Made by a program: the position numbers and the translations under genes. Positions 51,145 to 60,774 of a DNA stretch of 64,000 bases are shown here, piece after piece. Origin of the DNA: Blautia_A aquisgranensis (GTDB taxonomy: Bacteria; Bacillota; Clostridia; Lachnospirales; Lachnospiraceae); contig NZ_JBBMEJ010000010.1 in assembly GCF_040096615.1 (NCBI RefSeq), positions 73,701 to 137,700 on the forward strand, read 5' to 3'. Positions within the stretch are counted from its first letter, which is position 1, and each line of letters opens with the position of its first letter. The notes under the pieces were generated by a model. That model did no database searches. It was not told where the DNA came from and saw only the letters and a list, made by a program, of their open reading frames with translations.

Positions 51145-53310
51145 TTACTCGGCTCCTCTTTTAAAATGGCCTTTTGTATACCTGCGACCGGATGGTTTGC
51201 CTTTTCCCTGATAAATGCTTCGGAATTCGCATAGAACTGCCCTCGCCTCTTTTGGACTCTCAATAGTAAATGCAAGACGAAGAGACTGAAGATTCAGCTT
51301 CTCCACCCGTTCTTTCTCTCCTGGAAGACCATACGGTATACTGTTATAGATAATATTATAACAATATCTGGCTTTTTCCGGACAGGCGCCATCCCACGGG
51401 GTACAACAGCATTTCACCGGAAATTCATTGTTATAACGATCTTTCAGGTAAAGTGTTTCCCCTTTTCCTGTACAGCCAAAAAGGTTCTTACGAACGCACT
51501 GAGCTGAAAGCATCAGCGGAATATATCCATACAGCAGCATTTCCGAAGAATGGTTATCCCTGTGACGCAACTCACCTTCGTTTAGCTCCAGCGGAACTGT
51601 GTTTCTCAGAATTCCTTCTTTATTCCAGAATTCTTCCGCCTGGTCATTCCAGGTATACATAGACGCATCCAGTACACACCTGTCGCCATAACCCAGCTTT
51701 TTTAATACTGCATAGGACTCCAGGCTTCGTACCAGAAATCCCTTCATCCCCCGCTTCAGCCATTTCTCTGCAGCCCGGATCCATTTCTCAGGCATTTCTC
51801 CACGGTGAATATGCGGTGTAGACAGATATAACTCTTTTCTGGCTGCAAGCTCCGGCGAAAAACACTTCATCATGGTATCAAACGGCAGATAAAATCCTGT
51901 AATTCCTGTTTCTTCCAGAAGAGCCTCTGCAAGCTCCGTCCGCTCACAGGATACATACAAAGGAAGATTATCCTCTCTTTCATTGGCTACGGTCTTCTTG
52001 TTCCCCTTCTCGGCTTTCTTCTTCGCTGGTTCTCTTCGTCCATTCTCAAGCAATGTCTCTCTCAACTGTGCAAGTGCATCTCTTCGAACTTCATTGAGTA
52101 CCTTCACCGGAACAAAAATCCTTCCATTAATCTCAATATCCAGTTTTTTCCACTGAAATTCCGTATTTCCAAGTTTCTCCATCTGCTGGCGGATCCGCGC
52201 TTCTTCCATCGGCTGATTTTTCGCAAACTGCACTTCTCCACCCATGGCTGTCACTGTCCTGTCCCCACAGGTTATTTCCAGTATAACAGGACTTTCTGGA
52301 GAAAGTATTAAATTCCCGTGAATTTTTTCTTTTATTTTTCTGATCTCCGGCTGAATACTGCCCGATTTCTTCTCATTGGCAAAAGCCATCATCTCCGGCC
52401 CGCGGTACATATCATAATAACCGGTACACGAACCGCCCCTGCTAAAAAGCTCCAGAAGATACCTGCGGTCTGCATCCTGAACCTTATATTCTTTTCCGCT
52501 GAGATAAAGATCCAGATATTTTCGATATACAGAAGTAACTCCGGCTGTATATCCCGGCTGTTTCATACGTCCCTCGATCTTCAGTGACATCACGCCTGCA
52601 TCCAGAATATCCGGAAGAATATCCAGAGTACAGATATCCTTAAGACTCAATGCACAAAAATCTTTATCCCCTTTATATTTACGGTGATCCAAAGTTGCGC
52701 TGTACGGAAGCCTGCAGGGCTGTGCACAACGCCCCCTGTTTCCGCTCCTTCCTCCGAAAATACTACTCATCAGACACTGACCGGAATAACTGTAGCACAG
52801 AGCACCATGAATAAATGTCTCTATTTCCAGAGGACTTGCTTTATGCATACACGCAAGTTCTTCCAACGAAAGTTCCCTTGCAGGAACTACACGGGTAGCT
52901 CCCTTCTCTTCCAGGAATTTCATGCCTTCGGGACCGGTCACTGTCATCTGGGTACTGGCATGAATATCCAGATCCGGAAAATTATGCCGGATAAAATCAA
53001 AAACTCCCAGATCCTGAACAATCACCGCATCCAGTCCTGCTTCATAATACGGCGCCAGATAGTCAAACAGCTGCTCTTCCAGTTCCCGGTTCTTCAGAAG
53101 AGTATTCACTGTAAGATACAGTTTACGCCCATGTATATGCGCTGTCTCAATGGCCGTTATCAGCTCCTCCTGCGTAAAATTCCTCGCATAAGCCCTGGCT
53201 CCAAATGCCGGTCCTCCCACATAGACTGCATCTGCACCAGCTCCTATGGCAGCCTCAAAGCTTTCATATGAGCCTGCCGGCGAAAGCAGCTCAGTTATCA
53301 TCTTTTTCAA
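51145..53310 (-). CDS. U32-family peptidase (RlhA-like)
   Basis: 721 aa. The N-terminal half is the peptidase U32 barrel: LLSPAGSYESFEAAIGAGAD, VPARELSLEE, IETFIHGALCYSYSGQC and the C-rich RGRCAQPCRLPY segment, probably an Fe-S site. The second half is a related long extension, as in RlhA-like proteins that hydroxylate 23S rRNA; peptidase activity is uncertain. The start is TTG at 53310, given the GAGGAAA site 7 nt upstream; an ATG three codons later lacks an RBS. Confidence 0.88.
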   Translation of the reverse strand: MKKMITELLSPAGSYESFEAAIGAGADAVYVGGPAFGARAYARNFTQEELITAIETAHIHGRKLYLTVNTLLKNRELEEQLFDYLAPYYEAGLDAVIVQDLGVFDFIRHNFPDLDIHASTQMTVTGPEGMKFLEEKGATRVVPARELSLEELACMHKASPLEIETFIHGALCYSYSGQCLMSSIFGGRSGNRGRCAQPCRLPYSATLDHRKYKGDKDFCALSLKDICTLDILPDILDAGVMSLKIEGRMKQPGYTAGVTSVYRKYLDLYLSGKEYKVQDADRRYLLELFSRGGSCTGYYDMYRGPEMMAFANEKKSGSIQPEIRKIKEKIHGNLILSPESPVILEITCGDRTVTAMGGEVQFAKNQPMEEARIRQQMEKLGNTEFQWKKLDIEINGRIFVPVKVLNEVRRDALAQLRETLLENGRREPAKKKAEKGNKKTVANEREDNLPLYVSCERTELAEALLEETGITGFYLPFDTMMKCFSPELAARKELYLSTPHIHRGEMPEKWIRAAEKWLKRGMKGFLVRSLESYAVLKKLGYGDRCVLDASMYTWNDQAEEFWNKEGILRNTVPLELNEGELRHRDNHSSEMLLYGYIPLMLSAQCVRKNLFGCTGKGETLYLKDRYNNEFPVKCCCTPWDGACPEKARYCYNIIYNSIPYGLPGEKERVEKLNLQSLRLAFTIESPKEARAVLCEFRSIYQGKGKPSGRRYTKGHFKRGAE

Positions 53311-53385
53311 AGTATTTCCTCATCTCCTGTCTGTTAAACCATTCCATAGAAAACAAAAGAGGATTACCGAAGCAATCCCCCATTC

Positions 53386-53793
53386 TTATTTAAGCAATTC
53401 GTCAAGTTCTTTCTCAAGCTCCTTCACCTTACCATCCAGAAGATTCTTCTGATCCAGAGCTTCCTGTTCTGCCTTCTTAGCTTCCTCAATCTGCATTTTC
53501 AGAGAGATCAGCTCATGCTTCAGGTCATACATTTCCTGATCCTTCTGCTGAAGATCCTGTTCAAAAATCTCCGCCTGTTTCTTCGCCTTGAAATAATCAT
53601 CTGTAATATTCAGACTGAGAAGTGTATGCTTGGTCTCCATGGCCTGTCTGGAATATCCCGGCATCTGGCTCAGTTCACTGATCTTATTATTCATATAGGC
53701 TGCAACTTTCTGGAAATACTCTTCAGACTCATATCCGCCAAGAGTAATGATCTTTCCGTCAATGACAACCTGTGCTGTATTCTTTACCGCCAT
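53386..53793 (-). CDS. zapA: Cell division protein ZapA
   Basis: 135 aa. The ZapA head is TAQVVIDGKIITLGGYESEEYF followed by the AAYMNNKISELSQMPGY helix; the rest is a coiled coil (residues ~65-135). Binds and bundles FtsZ filaments at mid-cell. Lies downstream of ruvB and upstream of U32 and the SEDS-PBP pair. Confidence 0.93.
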   Translation of the reverse strand: MAVKNTAQVVIDGKIITLGGYESEEYFQKVAAYMNNKISELSQMPGYSRQAMETKHTLLSLNITDDYFKAKKQAEIFEQDLQQKDQEMYDLKHELISLKMQIEEAKKAEQEALDQKNLLDGKVKELEKELDELLK

Positions 53794-53933
53794 TCGTAAA
53801 GCCTCCTGAATTCATCTGCTACTGTTCACTCACACAGCAACATTCCTATCTGTTACCAGCCTCACAGCTCGCAACTATTTTTATTATAACTGATTCCGAC
53901 GAAAATGTATAGAAGTTTTTCCACTATTTACAA

Positions 53934-54944
53934 CTATTTTGTCGATGATTCAGGTCTTGGATACCCCAGATGGGTATATGCCAGCACAGAGGCCATCCTT
54001 CCGCGAGGTGTTCTGTTCAGAAAACCGGTCTGCAGAAGATACGGTTCATAAACATCCTCCAGAGTTCCCGCATCTTCTCCGATAGAAGCAGCAAGCGTCT
54101 CAAGTCCCACAGGTCCGCCCTGGAAATTCAGAATCAGCGTCTGCAGAATACGCCGGTCTGTCTTATCCAACCCATACTGATCTACTTCCAGAAGGTCCAG
54201 TGCAAAACACGCTACGTCATAAGTGATCACACCATTATATTTCACCTGGGCAAAATCTCTCACACGTTTCAGAAGGCGATTGGCCAGACGGGGAGTTCCC
54301 CTGGAACGCTTGGCAATCTCCGCTGCTCCCTTAGGTTCAATATCTACTCCAAGAACCTGTGCAGATCTGAGAATAATCGTAGTCAGTTCTTTCTGATTAT
54401 AAAATTCCAGTCTCTGCGTCACTCCAAAACGGTCTCGAAGCGGCGCTGAAAGAAGACCTGCCCGTGTCGTCGCACCGACAAGCGTAAATTTAGGCAGATC
54501 CAGACGGATCGAACGTGCAGATGCTCCCTTACCGATCATAATATCAATGGCAAAGTCCTCCATTGCAGGATAAAGCACCTCTTCTACCTGACGATTCAGT
54601 CTGTGGATCTCGTCCACAAACAAAACATCTCCCTCCTGGAGATTGTTCAGGATTGCTGCCATCTCTCCCGGCTTCTCAATCGCCGGTCCTGAGGTAACTT
54701 TCATATGTGTACCCATCTCATTGGCTATAATCGCGGAAAGCGTTGTCTTTCCAAGCCCCGGAGGTCCATAAAAAAGCACATGATCCAGAGAATCATGGCG
54801 TTGCTTGGCCGCTTCGATATAGATTTTCAAAGTATCCTTGGTTTTCTGCTGACCGATATACTCTTCCAGACTCTGAGGGCGTAAATTTCCCTCCAGGGAA
54901 AAATCCTCCTCTGTCACGTCTGTTGTAATGATCCTGTTCTCCAT
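53934..54944 (-). CDS. ruvB: Holliday junction branch-migration helicase RuvB
   Basis: 336 aa AAA+ motor. Walker A GPPGLGKTTLS, Walker B VLFVDEIHRLNR, sensor 1 GATTRAGLLSAPLRDRFG, and the C-terminal winged helix (GLETLAASIGEDAGTLEDVYEP). Starts 33 nt after the ruvA stop. Works with RuvA; the resolvase in this lineage is RecU, encoded at 27.8 kb, and no ruvC is visible here. Confidence 0.98.
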   Translation of the reverse strand: MENRIITTDVTEEDFSLEGNLRPQSLEEYIGQQKTKDTLKIYIEAAKQRHDSLDHVLFYGPPGLGKTTLSAIIANEMGTHMKVTSGPAIEKPGEMAAILNNLQEGDVLFVDEIHRLNRQVEEVLYPAMEDFAIDIMIGKGASARSIRLDLPKFTLVGATTRAGLLSAPLRDRFGVTQRLEFYNQKELTTIILRSAQVLGVDIEPKGAAEIAKRSRGTPRLANRLLKRVRDFAQVKYNGVITYDVACFALDLLEVDQYGLDKTDRRILQTLILNFQGGPVGLETLAASIGEDAGTLEDVYEPYLLQTGFLNRTPRGRMASVLAYTHLGYPRPESSTK

Positions 54945-54977
54945 TCGTCATGCTCCGTTCTAAAAACTTGAAATATA

Positions 54978-55589
54978 TCAGAAATTCTTCAATGCCGCGC
55001 GTAAGATTGCTTCCACATCATCTGCCGGAACATTCTCCGGAACTTTGCGGACTGCGCGAAGTGCATCTGCCGAACTGTATCCCAGTGCAACCAGTGCTTC
55101 CACTGCCTCCTGACGGCTATCACGAAGGTCTGCCGCCCCTGCAATCGCTTCCTCCTGCTGATGGGCAAGCTTCATCTCAAAAGCATCCTCCAGTTTCAGC
55201 TTGTCTTTCAGCTCCAGAATCATTTTCTGGGCAGTTTTTTTGCCGATGCCAGGGGCTTTTGAAATAGTCTTGACATCATCGGAAAGCACAGCAAATCTCA
55301 GTTCATCTGCACTGATTCCCGAAAGAATACCAAGAGCCCCCTTCGGACCTACACCATTCACCCCGATGAGAAGCTTAAACATACTGAGGTCATCCCTGGA
55401 AAAAAATCCATATAACTGCAGGATATCCTCTCTCACATAAAGAAATGTATATATTTTTTTCTCTTCGCCTGTGTGAATCTTGCCAAGATCCTGACCGGTC
55501 ATATAGATCTCATAGCCAATACCGCCATTCTCCAGCACAAGGCTGTTTTCATCAATATCTGTTATTTTGCCCTTTACAAAAGAAATCAA
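54978..55589 (-). CDS. ruvA: Holliday junction DNA-binding protein RuvA
   Basis: 203 aa. N-terminal OB domain MISFVKGKITDIDENSLVLE, helix-hairpin-helix pair around GVNGVGPKGALGILSGIS and APGIGKKTAQKMI, and the C-terminal mobile domain (VEALVALGYSSADALRAV). Start is TTG at 55589, preceded by AGAGGTGAGTTGACT; this gives the usual N-terminus, while the longer frame has no RBS. Confidence 0.96.
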   Translation of the reverse strand: MISFVKGKITDIDENSLVLENGGIGYEIYMTGQDLGKIHTGEEKKIYTFLYVREDILQLYGFFSRDDLSMFKLLIGVNGVGPKGALGILSGISADELRFAVLSDDVKTISKAPGIGKKTAQKMILELKDKLKLEDAFEMKLAHQQEEAIAGAADLRDSRQEAVEALVALGYSSADALRAVRKVPENVPADDVEAILRAALKNF

Positions 55590-55643
55590 AGTCAACTCAC
55601 CTCTCCCGGAAACAACTGAACATCTGTTTCCCATATGGATGAA

Positions 55644-55672
55644 ATAGTAACATAGTTTTAAAGAAAAATCAA
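55644..55672 (-). promoter_or_regulatory. Possible promoter of the ruvAB operon
   Basis: TTGATT, 17 nt, TACTAT on the minus strand; its -35 abuts the trpS terminator hairpin. Confidence 0.42.
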
Positions 55673-55693
55673 CCCGGAATACACGCTTCCGGG
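55673..55693 (-). terminator. Terminator after trpS
   Basis: CCCGGAA / TTCCGGG stem with a 7-nt loop, followed by TTGATTTTTC on the minus strand, 32 nt after the trpS stop. Confidence 0.78.
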
Positions 55694-55724
55694 CTGATCT
55701 GATACTTCAAATATAATTCTGTTC

Positions 55725-56789
55725 TTACTGATTCAGGAACTCCTGATCCTCGAAATAGTTAATACGCATAGAGGAACGCACGTCGTGAAGCGTTGCAGCA
55801 GCCTTCTCTCTGGCAACCTCTGTACCAGCCTTCAGGATATCAAATACATCCTCTGTACGCTGCTCCCACATTTTTCTTCTCTCACGGATCGGTCCAAGTT
55901 CTGCCTGCATAACATTATTCAGGAATTTCTTCACCTTCACATCACCAAGACCGCCTCTCTGATAATGAGCTTTAAGCTCATCAAGATTCTGGTACTCCGG
56001 AAGAAATTCTGCAAAATGTTCCGGACGGCTGAAAGCATCCAGATAAATAAATACCGGATTCCCCTCTACACGACCAGGATCCTGGACACGGAGGTGATTC
56101 GGATCTGTAAACATGGACATGACCTTTTTCTTAACAACATCTTCTTCATCAGAAAGATAAATACAGTTGCCAAGAGATTTACTCATTTTAGCCTTGCCGT
56201 CAATTCCGGGCAGACGTAAGCATGCCTTGTTGGAAGAAAGAACAATCTCAGGCTCAGTCAGTGTCTCACCGTAAACAGAATTAAACTTATGAACGATCTC
56301 CTTACACTGCTCAAGCATCGGCAGCTGATCCTCACCTACTGGTACATGTGTTGCACGGAATGCTGTGATATCTGCTGCCTGGCTGATCGGATAACAGAAA
56401 AATCCGACCGGAATACTTGCTTCAAAATTACGTTGCTTGATCTCGGACTTTACAGTAGGGTTACGCTGTACACGTGCGACAGTAACCAGATTCATATAAT
56501 AAAAAGTAAGCTCTGTAAGCTCCGGCACCATAGACTGAATGAAAATATTGGATTTCTCAGGATCCAGTCCGCATGCCAGGTAATCCAGGGCAACCTGCAG
56601 AATGTTCTGGCGCACCTTCTCCGGATGCTCTGCATTATCTGTAAGTGCCTGTGCATCTGCGATCATAATATAAATTTCGTCATATAAGCCGGAATTCTGC
56701 AGCTTCACACGCTCTGCCAGTGATCCAACATAATGACCTACATGAAGGCGTCCCGTCGGACGGTCGCCCGTTAAAATAATCTTGCTCAT
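55725..56789 (-). CDS. trpS: Tryptophanyl-tRNA synthetase
   Basis: 354 aa class I synthetase. HIGH-type motif GDRPTGRLHVGHYVGSL and KMSKS motif AKMSKSLGNCIYLSD are both intact. The GRLHVGHY form and length fit the group common in Clostridia. Its upstream 91 nt carry a promoter but no T-box core, unlike tyrS. Confidence 0.98.
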   Translation of the reverse strand: MSKIILTGDRPTGRLHVGHYVGSLAERVKLQNSGLYDEIYIMIADAQALTDNAEHPEKVRQNILQVALDYLACGLDPEKSNIFIQSMVPELTELTFYYMNLVTVARVQRNPTVKSEIKQRNFEASIPVGFFCYPISQAADITAFRATHVPVGEDQLPMLEQCKEIVHKFNSVYGETLTEPEIVLSSNKACLRLPGIDGKAKMSKSLGNCIYLSDEEDVVKKKVMSMFTDPNHLRVQDPGRVEGNPVFIYLDAFSRPEHFAEFLPEYQNLDELKAHYQRGGLGDVKVKKFLNNVMQAELGPIRERRKMWEQRTEDVFDILKAGTEVAREKAAATLHDVRSSMRINYFEDQEFLNQ

Positions 56790-56828
56790 GAATTGTTCTC
56801 CTTGAAGTATACTGAATATTTATATCTT

Positions 56829-56857
56829 ATTATAGCCCCTGTTAATACACTGGTCAA
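56829..56857 (-). promoter_or_regulatory. Promoter of trpS
   Basis: TTGACC, 17 nt, TATAAT on the minus strand, ~40 nt upstream of the start. Confidence 0.78.
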
Positions 56858-56880
56858 ATATTTTTAACTGGAAACGGTAA

Positions 56881-57891
56881 TTATTTCATCCCGAATATCT
56901 TTTTAACAAATTTAATTCTTGACAGAATCCATGCTCCGCCAAGATCCAGTATGAATTTTCCGACAATAATACTCGGAAGCTGATATTTGCTGCTTATACC
57001 ATATCCCGCTGTCATCTCCCACCACTTCAACAAGTTAAGTTCCGTTATATGTATACACAATATAAAAATACTGTATTTTCCAAAAAAAGCTATTATTTTT
57101 GCGATCACACCCATTTTCCATTCAACAATCCATGAAAACATCAGTACACAGGCACAGGCGCAGACAGATCCGAAGATATCTATAATTCCTCTCCCAAAAT
57201 CACAGTTTACCAGCCAGAAAGACTGAAACTGTCTTATAAAAGAAATCCATACCCCCAGAGCAAAAAAAGCACAGAAAATTCTGGTTTCCTCTGAAATCTT
57301 TTTTAATTTTTCTTCTGACTGACGGAACAGATATCCTATGTACATGAATAACGTTGCACATGCTCCTGCCTGAATACTCAGTGGAAACCAGAACCACTTT
57401 TTTAATTCACGTCCCAGAATAAACAGGCCGATAACAAATACTATTCTGATTAATTTATGAAACTTTAAAGAAATCCTGAGAAAAATACTCCCCCAGAAAG
57501 TTGCCCACAAAAACCAGATAGCGCCTATTCCTCTGATATAAAAAGGAGTCGTATAGGTGTCACCTGCTCCATACAGGGCGGCACATAACCATTCGGAAAA
57601 AGCGATCTTTGCATTTCCCTCACCCATTCCTTTCAGCGTCCCCAGAATTATGATCACCGCACTTGTAATAAAATACGGGACAATAAGCGTTCGTACCTTA
57701 TTTTTAATAAAATCATTCGTCGAACGATTACTGTTCGTAAAATATCCTGTGATCAGAAAAAAAACAGGGACGTGAAATGTAAACACCACCTTATTAACAG
57801 ACGCAAGTCCCAGATGTCCAAGAATAATACATATGATTCCGATTCCTTTCGCAACATCTACATATTCTAACCGTCTTTTTTTAGCTTCCAT
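56881..57891 (-). CDS. Acyltransferase-3 family membrane protein
   Basis: 336 aa with about ten membrane helices. The typical N-terminus EYVDVAKGIGIICIILGHLG and FTFHVPVFFLITGYF, where the His is likely catalytic, identify the O-acyltransferase family that modifies sugars of exopolysaccharide or wall polymers. I placed the start at 57891; the upstream 19 codons lie inside a terminator hairpin. RBS is weak (GGAT). It may acylate the polymer made by the adjacent cps module. Confidence 0.85.
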   Translation of the reverse strand: MEAKKRRLEYVDVAKGIGIICIILGHLGLASVNKVVFTFHVPVFFLITGYFTNSNRSTNDFIKNKVRTLIVPYFITSAVIIILGTLKGMGEGNAKIAFSEWLCAALYGAGDTYTTPFYIRGIGAIWFLWATFWGSIFLRISLKFHKLIRIVFVIGLFILGRELKKWFWFPLSIQAGACATLFMYIGYLFRQSEEKLKKISEETRIFCAFFALGVWISFIRQFQSFWLVNCDFGRGIIDIFGSVCACACVLMFSWIVEWKMGVIAKIIAFFGKYSIFILCIHITELNLLKWWEMTAGYGISSKYQLPSIIVGKFILDLGGAWILSRIKFVKKIFGMK

Positions 57892-57909
57892 TTCGTTTGA
57901 TCCAATTCT

Positions 57910-57960
57910 AAAAAAACAGCCCTGCAATATCCAAAACTGATATCGCAAAGCTGTTTTTTA
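57910..57960 (-). terminator. Terminator after the secreted protein gene
   Basis: AAAAAACAGC / GCTGTTTTTT with inner GATAT/ATATC pairing, 12 nt after the stop codon. Confidence 0.82.
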
Positions 57961-57971
57961 CCCAGGTGGGA

Positions 57972-58583
57972 TTATTTTGCTGTGTCTGCCTTAGCATCTG
58001 CAATAACTGTAAAGTAGCACAGATCCTCTAATGCAACTTTGATTGTTTTGTTCTTTTTATCAATGCTGATCGGCTCAACAATTGTCCACTCTTTTGTTTC
58101 CTTGTTGTAGCATAACAGCTGAACATTCTCAAGATCATCTGTAAGGCTTGGAACAGCAATCTCTACTTCATATTTGCCATCTGCATTCTTAACAGCTTTA
58201 GCCTGATCAAGAACCTTGAACTGTGTAAATCCTGTTACAAAATCTTTACCGTCAAGTTTCTCAACAACTTCCTCGATTGCTGCTTTCAGAGTCTCATTTT
58301 TCTCGTCTGCTGCAAGAGCTTTCAGAACATCTGTAAACTCTGCCACATCCATCTTGCCTTCTCCTACTTTCTGGAAAGCATCTGCTACTGCCGGAACATC
58401 AGCCGTAAGTTCCTTGAATTCCTCAGTCTCCTGAATCTTCTGGATAACCTCATAGATCTTAGACTGCTCCTGGCTTACCGTAATGTTCTTAGTACGGCTT
58501 CCGTCTGCGCTGACACAAAATGCAGACCCCACACTGAGAACTGCTGCTAACGCAAGTGCCATGAATTTCTTTGCCATTTTCAT
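57972..58583 (-). CDS. Secreted protein of unknown function
   Basis: 203 aa. Signal peptide (KFMALALAAVLSVGSAFCVSA, cleavage near residue 27), no lipobox. The mature part has an alpha-helical N-half (YEVIQKIQETEEFKELTADV) and a beta-rich C-half (NVQLLCYNKETKEWTIVEPI). RBS AAGGAGAGG. I do not recognise the family; the C-half is vaguely like bacterial Ig or beta-sandwich modules. Confidence 0.75.
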   Translation of the reverse strand: MKMAKKFMALALAAVLSVGSAFCVSADGSRTKNITVSQEQSKIYEVIQKIQETEEFKELTADVPAVADAFQKVGEGKMDVAEFTDVLKALAADEKNETLKAAIEEVVEKLDGKDFVTGFTQFKVLDQAKAVKNADGKYEVEIAVPSLTDDLENVQLLCYNKETKEWTIVEPISIDKKNKTIKVALEDLCYFTVIADAKADTAK

Positions 58584-58681
58584 AATGCACCTCTCCTTTT
58601 GAGTAAAAAAATATTTAGATAACAGTACTCATTATACTATTAATCCCTTAGATATAATAATAAAACAAATCGAAAAAAATA

Positions 58682-59707
58682 TCAATCTATTTTCTCATAA
58701 AACATGGAAATAATCATTTCTGACAATTTATCTTCATCAATATGATATTCATCAAAATTTGCTCCCTGGGTTCCCTCTCCCGGAACTGTCTGCGTATCAT
58801 CAATTCCATTCTGTGACGCGGCAAGAAGTTTTGCAAAAACATCATTTCCCATACTGGTAACTGTGTAATCCCTGATACACTCATAAAGATCTGCCACAAA
58901 ACCGGCATTTTTCCCTGCCTGTTCCTGACATTTCTTCAGAAGAGCCTGGAGATATGTTTTCTGCCGTTCCTGCCTTACAAGAGCACTCTGGCTCTTATCT
59001 GTATCCCGGTAACGGACAAACTGTTCTGCGTCCTCACCGGTCAGGGTCACAACAGCGCCCTTCTTAAACTCCGGATTCACGGCTTCCAGACTGTCATCCG
59101 GAACTGTAATCTCCACCCCGCCGGCAAAATCCGTCAAAGTCGAAATCCCATCCATATTCATGGAACAATATCCCTGAATCGAAATACCATTCAGCATATT
59201 AGATACTGCTGTTTTCATCAGTTCACAGCTTTTCTGTTTTCCATCGCCATATGCATACTGAATATTGATATGATCTGTTGTCATTCCAAGACTTTTTCCG
59301 GCCGGATTAAAAACCTCGATCCTTGTCATGGAATCTCTGGGAATAAACAAAACCTTCAATTTTTCTGTGACCCTGTCCATAGAAGCCAGAAAAATAGCAT
59401 CCGCCTGCCCTGCATCTTCCTGGGATTCATATGTATCTACTGCATCTCTTGAATCAATTCCCATGAACAGATAATTGCTCAGATGATCATTATACTTATA
59501 AGTACTTCCCTGATACTGCACAGTATTCTTATCTTCCTGCGGCTGTGCTGCTTCCACATGACCGGAATCTTTCGTTTTCGAAGCAGCTTCTGTCTGACTC
59601 CTAAAATAATATCCACCACCCAGAATCGCGGCTAGAATAATAACCACAATCAGTAAAGTCAGATATATTTTTCTCTGATGTGCAGCTCTTCTTCCCGAGT
59701 TTTTCAT
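58682..59707 (-). CDS. LytR-CpsA-Psr family polymer ligase
   Basis: 341 aa. N-terminal membrane anchor (LTLLIVVIILAAILGGGYY, residues ~16-35), then the LCP domain: YLFMGIDSRDAV, ADAIFLASMD, LFIPRDSMTRIEVF and HINIQYAYGDGK. These hold the Arg and Asp residues that bind polyprenyl pyrophosphate. Attaches capsular or wall polymers to peptidoglycan. Last gene of the surface-polysaccharide run. Confidence 0.92.
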   Translation of the reverse strand: MKNSGRRAAHQRKIYLTLLIVVIILAAILGGGYYFRSQTEAASKTKDSGHVEAAQPQEDKNTVQYQGSTYKYNDHLSNYLFMGIDSRDAVDTYESQEDAGQADAIFLASMDRVTEKLKVLFIPRDSMTRIEVFNPAGKSLGMTTDHINIQYAYGDGKQKSCELMKTAVSNMLNGISIQGYCSMNMDGISTLTDFAGGVEITVPDDSLEAVNPEFKKGAVVTLTGEDAEQFVRYRDTDKSQSALVRQERQKTYLQALLKKCQEQAGKNAGFVADLYECIRDYTVTSMGNDVFAKLLAASQNGIDDTQTVPGEGTQGANFDEYHIDEDKLSEMIISMFYEKID

Positions 59708-59736
59708 CTTTATTCCTTCAGTCTTATAAAATTCTG

Positions 59737-60753
59737 TTATTTTTTACTTATATAACCCAGATCTTCCAGTTTCTGTAAAACAGCCTCTGCCATCGCCTGC
59801 TGCGCTTCCTTTGTAGAAGCAGGCTGCGGTGTTACGGAAGCAAGACTGATATAATGCTCTCCCCATTTCTGGCTGAGCACCTTATCCAGATCATCAGAAC
59901 TTACTGTACCATCCATTGGTCGCGTACCCACTACAATAAAATCATCCTTATTCTGGAAAGTATTCAGAATATTTTCCTGCTGTTCTGCAAGCTCAGCCGG
60001 ATCATGGTTCCATCCGCCGTAATATCCCATAAAGATCACAGGCACACAGTCCATATCATTTCGGTTTGTCTCTTCCTCTGTCAGATCGCGGATTCCGGTC
60101 TCTGTCACATTCAGCTGTGCCCCATTCGCTGCCTGCTGATGTTTCGTGATATATCTCTGGATTGTATCGTCACTGACTCCTGCCATTTTCATCATGGAAA
60201 GAGTTCCGCCACCCTGAAGAGTCTTGTTAATTACTGTAAGATCACTGTATCCCTTTTCTGTAAGAAGTTTCTGAAGAACCGCCATATAAGAATAAGTATC
60301 AGAATCTGTGCCATTAATCAGATCATCACCCCAGCATACGATGCCGGAATGTTCTTTTTCTGTATCATCTTCTGCGGCAGCTGTCTCTGCGCTGTCTGTA
60401 CTGTCTGTAGTTTCTGTTTTTTCAGAATCTGCACTTTTATCTGATTTTGCTGAATCCTCTTTGTTTTTTGAACTGTCAGCAGCATCTTTTTCTGCTTTTG
60501 AATTATCTTTTGTCTCAGTGGAATCATCCTCTGCTGCATCCTCTTTTTCCAGTTCAGCTGCATGTTCCTTCACAGCTTCATAATCCTCGATTCCCTTCTG
60601 CTCACTTCCTGCAAGTTCTTCCAGACGCTGTGCTTCTTTTTTCTCTGATTCATGACTCATAACAAAAATTGCACCAAGAACTCCTATCAGTAAAATGCAG
60701 ATGATCGCCAACAGTATATTCATTTTTGTACTGTTTCTTTTATTTCCGTTCAC
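59737..60753 (-). CDS. SGNH-like anchored protein lacking the nucleophile Ser
   Basis: 338 aa. N-terminal membrane segment (MNILLAIICILLIGVLGAIF, residues ~11-33), a long Asp/Glu/Lys/Ser low-complexity linker (~40-135), then a SGNH-like domain. Block I reads CWGDDLINGT: the GDS Ser is Asp. HGGx-like residues are not clear at the C-terminus. It may be an acylation or binding protein in the polymer module, with uncertain catalysis. GTG start at 60753 with GGGAAAAT; ATG at 60723 is an alternative. Confidence 0.7.
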   Translation of the reverse strand: MNGNKRNSTKMNILLAIICILLIGVLGAIFVMSHESEKKEAQRLEELAGSEQKGIEDYEAVKEHAAELEKEDAAEDDSTETKDNSKAEKDAADSSKNKEDSAKSDKSADSEKTETTDSTDSAETAAAEDDTEKEHSGIVCWGDDLINGTDSDTYSYMAVLQKLLTEKGYSDLTVINKTLQGGGTLSMMKMAGVSDDTIQRYITKHQQAANGAQLNVTETGIRDLTEEETNRNDMDCVPVIFMGYYGGWNHDPAELAEQQENILNTFQNKDDFIVVGTRPMDGTVSSDDLDKVLSQKWGEHYISLASVTPQPASTKEAQQAMAEAVLQKLEDLGYISKK

Positions 60754-60774
60754 ATTTTCCCAGCTTTCTTTTTA

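Noticed and set aside
57892..57948. Upstream start for the acyltransferase
   Set aside because: These 19 codons fall in the terminator hairpin of the preceding gene; the ATG at 57891 is preferred.
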